From positions 682,001-746,000 of the forward strand of contig OZ025216.1 of assembly GCA_964019055.1 (NCBI GenBank): a stretch of 64,000 nt of DNA, given 5' to 3'. A program made the translations under genes and the position numbers. The stretch comes from Anthopleura xanthogrammica. Its lineage: Eukaryota; Cnidaria; Anthozoa; Actiniaria; Actiniidae. Below are positions 62,601 through 64,000 of this stretch, piece by piece (position 1 is the stretch's first letter; every line of letters starts with the position of its first letter). Below the pieces are notes generated by a model that searched no databases, was not told where the DNA came from, and worked only from the letters and a program-made list of their open reading frames with translations.

Positions 62601-63996
62601 TCCATGTATTCATCCATTCATTCATTCTCTTTTTGTGTGTGTGTGTAGGGTGAACCTGGTGCTGCTGGTGTTGCTGGTCGTGATGGGCCAAGAGGACAGA
62701 GAGTAAGTTTATATATTTTCATTGATAATCTCTAATCCATCGATGTACCAAATCATAATACTTAAAGAATTTTTTTTATTCTTTACTAGGGTAGTGCCGG
62801 CCAACCTGGTCAACCTGGTCCCCCCGGACCCATAGGAGGTGCCGTAAGTAATCGTTGTGTTATTTGAATAGATGGGAGGGTGTAGTACACTTGAACCTCT
62901 TAAGCCGCGGCTACATTTGTCGCTCGTGTAGCCACCACCGCGCGTTGGTTATTTCAAAGAATCGCGTCGCCTGTGCAAAAAATCGCTCATGCATGTAGCC
63001 GAAGCTTTACGCTGTATATAATATTCTCGAAGTGTGGCGCCTGGACACAAGAACTGCTCGATCGCTCAATTTTAGAAACTTTGTTTATTTTTCTATTCTT
63101 TTTGCGTTTTTAGGGAGAAGCTGGATCAAGAGGAAAGAGAGGGAAGATGGGACCATCTGGAGATAGGGTAAGTACACTTCAGTCGTTTTCTGGTGACGTG
63201 TTTCTTTTGATTATTATCATCCAACATGGCGCCCGTGTCGTTGCGCTATTATCCGTTTTAACATACGTGTATTTTTTTCCTCAGGGAGACATGGGACCCA
63301 CAGGACCTTCCGGACCTTCTGGTGCCCAAGGAGAACAGGTTATTTTATACTGTAATTATTTGTAGTCAATATGTGGAGTGATGTTCAAAAGAATCTTGCG
63401 TAATTCATGTACTTATGGTCTGAAAAGAAATTATTAAATAGCCATGTACTGAATTTGATCAGCCCAGGAAATCGTTAAATTTGAAGTTGAAGTTGAAGTA
63501 AGTTGATTATAAAGTATGAGTACATGACCAAGGGTAGGGGTAGAATATTCCAAGTATGGGAAGGCTGCATGACATTAGTTACTCGACACTGTTTCCTACT
63601 CGTTTGTTCAGTGTTCCTTTTTTATCATATTTTAGGGTGACGTCGGACCAGGTGGTAACAAAGGTGATCGTGGCCAACAAGGTGCTGCAGTAAGTACAGT
63701 TGTCATGGCTACCACGAATCTTCATGGAAACAGCGTTATAACAATTTTATATTCTATATTGTATTACATTTATATGTTGTTGATGTTGTTTGTTGTTGTG
63801 TTGTTTATTTCTAGGGAGCGCCTGGTCGTCAAGGGGAACGTGGAGCCAATGGAGGCCCAGGAGCAAAGGTATTCGCCGTCACGACTTCCCTTCATATCAT
63901 TTACTTATACCTCTATATTTATGGTTCACTTCTTGTTTTCAGGGTCCTCGTGGTGGGAAGGGAGAAAAAGGACCTGATGGAAAAGATGGCAACAAG
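48295..63996 (+). CDS. Fibrillar collagen alpha chain, N-terminal 49 exons, continues past right edge
   Basis: Secreted matrix protein forming triple-helical fibrils. Exon starts-ends: 48295-48364, 51160-51194, 51292-51332, 51536-51617, 51782-51850, 51958-52002, 52503-52583, 52697-52774, 52847-52921, 53218-53271, 53588-53641, 54961-55014, 55088-55141, 55388-55441, 55552-55596, 55909-55962, 56193-56237, 56320-56373, 56639-56683, 56796-56849, 56961-57005, 57330-57383, 57478-57522, 57644-57697, 57917-57970, 58039-58092, 58188-58241, 58332-58430, 58773-58826, 58968-59012, 59360-59413, 59491-59544, 59931-59984, 60138-60191, 60278-60331, 60437-60481, 60800-60844, 60922-60975, 61448-61501, 61576-61629, 61763-61816, 61887-61940, 62649-62702, 62790-62843, 63114-63167, 63285-63338, 63636-63689, 63815-63868, 63943-63996. 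Total 2709 nt, 903 codons. Signal peptide ([18 protein letters not shown]), a Cys-rich piece ([17 protein letters not shown]), a short Gly-X-Y block, a non-helical hinge ([16 protein letters not shown]), then the main helix. Nearly all helix exons are 45 or 54 nt starting with Gly. Confidence 0.93.
48365..51159 (+). other. Collagen intron 1 (2.8 kb)
   Basis: Longest collagen intron. Phase 1 on both sides. I found no further exon or mobile element in it; the 114-codon ORF at 49807 lacks domain or splice features. An unseen propeptide exon is possible. Confidence 0.5.
52005..52420 (+). mobile_element. LINE (non-LTR) ORF2 C-terminal fragment in collagen intron 6
   Basis: One frame reads [20 protein letters not shown] and later [20 protein letters not shown] plus [12 protein letters not shown], with two stops between them and a final stop after [12 protein letters not shown]. 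The [11 protein letters not shown]...FFK and LWNSLPP.I...FK..L motifs are typical of the end of LINE reverse-transcriptase ORFs. It is dead and truncated. Confidence 0.75.
52968..53028. repeat. Short hairpin in collagen intron 9
   Basis: TGTTGGATGATAAAAACAAG at the left pairs with CTTGTCATCCAACA at the right; a small foldback relic. Confidence 0.6.
53322..53455. repeat. Foldback in collagen intron 10
   Basis: Imperfect arms: CTTTTTCTGGATTCG with its counterpart near 53450, and TGGTCTAGCTTCAGCACAAA with the complement of TTTGTACCCAAGCTAGACCA. Confidence 0.6.
54031..54257. repeat. 117-bp tandem duplication covering the 3' end of the MAX-like gene
   Basis: GATTAGTATTGACGATGG occurs at 54034 and 54151 (period 117 bp, 39 codons); the copies are nearly identical. 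The second copy encodes the C-terminus and stop of the MAX-like protein; the first lies just downstream of its stop. Confidence 0.85.
54142..54591 (-). CDS. MAX-like bHLH-leucine zipper protein, intronless, nested in collagen intron 11
   Basis: 149 aa on the strand opposite to the collagen gene. The basic region [20 protein letters not shown] has the His-Asn-x-x-Glu-x-x-Arg-Arg-Arg pattern that contacts CACGTG E-boxes in MYC/MAX-class factors. Helix 1 continues DGLKDSI; a loop rich in Lys/Gly precedes helix 2 ([16 protein letters not shown]), and a short leucine-zipper-like helix follows. The acidic C-terminal tail ([17 protein letters not shown]) is encoded by the tandemly duplicated segment. 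Lack of introns and its position suggest a retrocopy that kept an open frame. Dimer partners cannot be read from sequence. MAX or another MYC-network member are both possible. Confidence 0.75.
   Translation of the reverse strand: MSPRREKHNAMEKRRRRIIRDHFDGLKDSIQNQKDVKGCHPKLSRSQTLQKAKLRIQELKLSITKTSDSLGKIRAQNRALEDALQFDQSNREFTEYRSENVEFNSTTNEDERYASLVDFWDKNTANDDNDCVVVIDVSNDLPSSILIEN
59062..59330. repeat. CTT/CCT pyrimidine array in collagen intron 30
   Basis: Irregular (TCC)n, (TTC)n and short (ATC)n and (GTC)n blocks; source of spurious poly-Ser and poly-Leu ORFs. Confidence 0.95.
59562..59895. repeat. (ATC)n with (ATCCTC)n array in collagen intron 32
   Basis: ATC triplets flanking a long, almost perfect ATCCTC hexamer block (about 59613-59780). 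Spurious poly-Ser and Met-Arg ORFs arise here. Confidence 0.97.
60584..60657. repeat. Foldback with GCCGCCATGTTGGTTGAC arms, collagen intron 36
   Basis: GCCGCCATGTTGGTTGACAT at the left and the complement GTCAACCAACATGGCGGC at the right, about 75 bp overall. Probably a small MITE. Confidence 0.7.
60699..60737. mobile_element. Fragment of TAGACC-family MITE (second subfamily)
   Basis: TCGTAATGTTTTCTCATTTT followed by CACCTCATGTCATTC resembles the left arm of the element at 14403. Confidence 0.45.
61060..61400. repeat. Tandem duplication, second copy split by a MITE (collagen intron 38)
   Basis: Copy 1 (about 61069-61158) and copy 2 (about 61159-61396) share GCAAATCATCCAATCACAGG, GTGCTACGATT and TTGTTCAGGCCAAATCA. 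Copy 2 is interrupted by the element at 61232-61365. Confidence 0.85.
61232..61365. mobile_element. TAGACC-ended MITE, copy 2, with empty site nearby
   Basis: 134 bp, TAGACCCCTTTTACGTGACG to GACGTGCTGCAAGGGGTCTA, inner arms GCAGCTCAATTTGGAGG and its complement. Inserted at a TA within the second unit of a tandem duplication; the first unit keeps the uninterrupted site. Confidence 0.85.
62060..62640. repeat. CCCTCCCTCC / ATGTATTCATCAATCCATC minisatellite, collagen intron 42
   Basis: About eleven units of roughly 32-50 bp, each with a CCCTCCCTCC block and ATGTATTCATCAATCCATC. It expands an otherwise short collagen intron to about 700 bp. Confidence 0.95.
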
Positions 63997-64000
63997 GTAA

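Noticed and set aside
62012..62706. Three overlapping 210-224-codon Pro/Ser/His-rich ORFs
   Set aside because: Minisatellite in collagen intron 42; all three frames stay open because the repeat has no stop in them. They also run across a real collagen exon in the wrong frame.

Overview
This window reads as nuclear DNA of an intron-rich, AT-rich animal genome. The gene set is a DOK-type docking protein, an STKLD1-like kinase with armadillo-like repeats, a RING/zinc-finger/MATH TRAF, an NSP/BCAR3-type adaptor and a fibrillar collagen with 45/54-bp exons. Together with introns of a few hundred bases and many short inverted-repeat transposons, this suggests a non-bilaterian metazoan, most likely an anthozoan cnidarian. 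That placement is inference. There are no rRNA genes, operons or CRISPR arrays. All gene models were assembled by hand from splice sites and reading frame; every junction listed keeps frame.

Layout. 1-4728 (-): DOK-like PH/PTB adaptor, 3' end beyond the left edge. 4729-6435: head-to-head spacer. 6436-16295 (+): complete 29-exon kinase/ARM gene, 661 aa. 17134-17490 (-) and 17756-19141 (+): a divergent pair of intronless ORFs, neither recognised. 21012-24924 (-): complete six-exon TRAF, 519 aa. 24925-30400: gene-poor block of inverted-repeat elements and a 275-bp tetranucleotide array. 28.6-39.4 kb (+): a repeatedly duplicated segment carrying two families (A and B) of short first exons. Intact copies share the phase needed to splice to common exons at 38268 and 39281, giving a small, apparently undescribed two-membrane-segment protein. 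41248-44382 (-): complete BCAR3/NSP-type gene, 675 aa. 44383-48294: non-coding with a long AAG array. 48295-63996 (+): first 49 exons of a fibrillar collagen gene (903 codons), running off the right edge. A MAX-like bHLH-zipper gene without introns is nested on the opposite strand in collagen intron 11.

How the genes relate. DOK, TRAF and BCAR3-type proteins are all signalling adaptors (tyrosine-kinase, TNF-receptor/innate and integrin/Cas pathways), but nothing shows co-regulation and each has its own start. The most unusual items are the alternative-first-exon array, the collagen exon-size series that looks like an unfused version of the vertebrate fibrillar pattern, the nested MAX-like gene, and a TA-flanked inverted-repeat element whose empty site survives in a neighbouring tandem copy.
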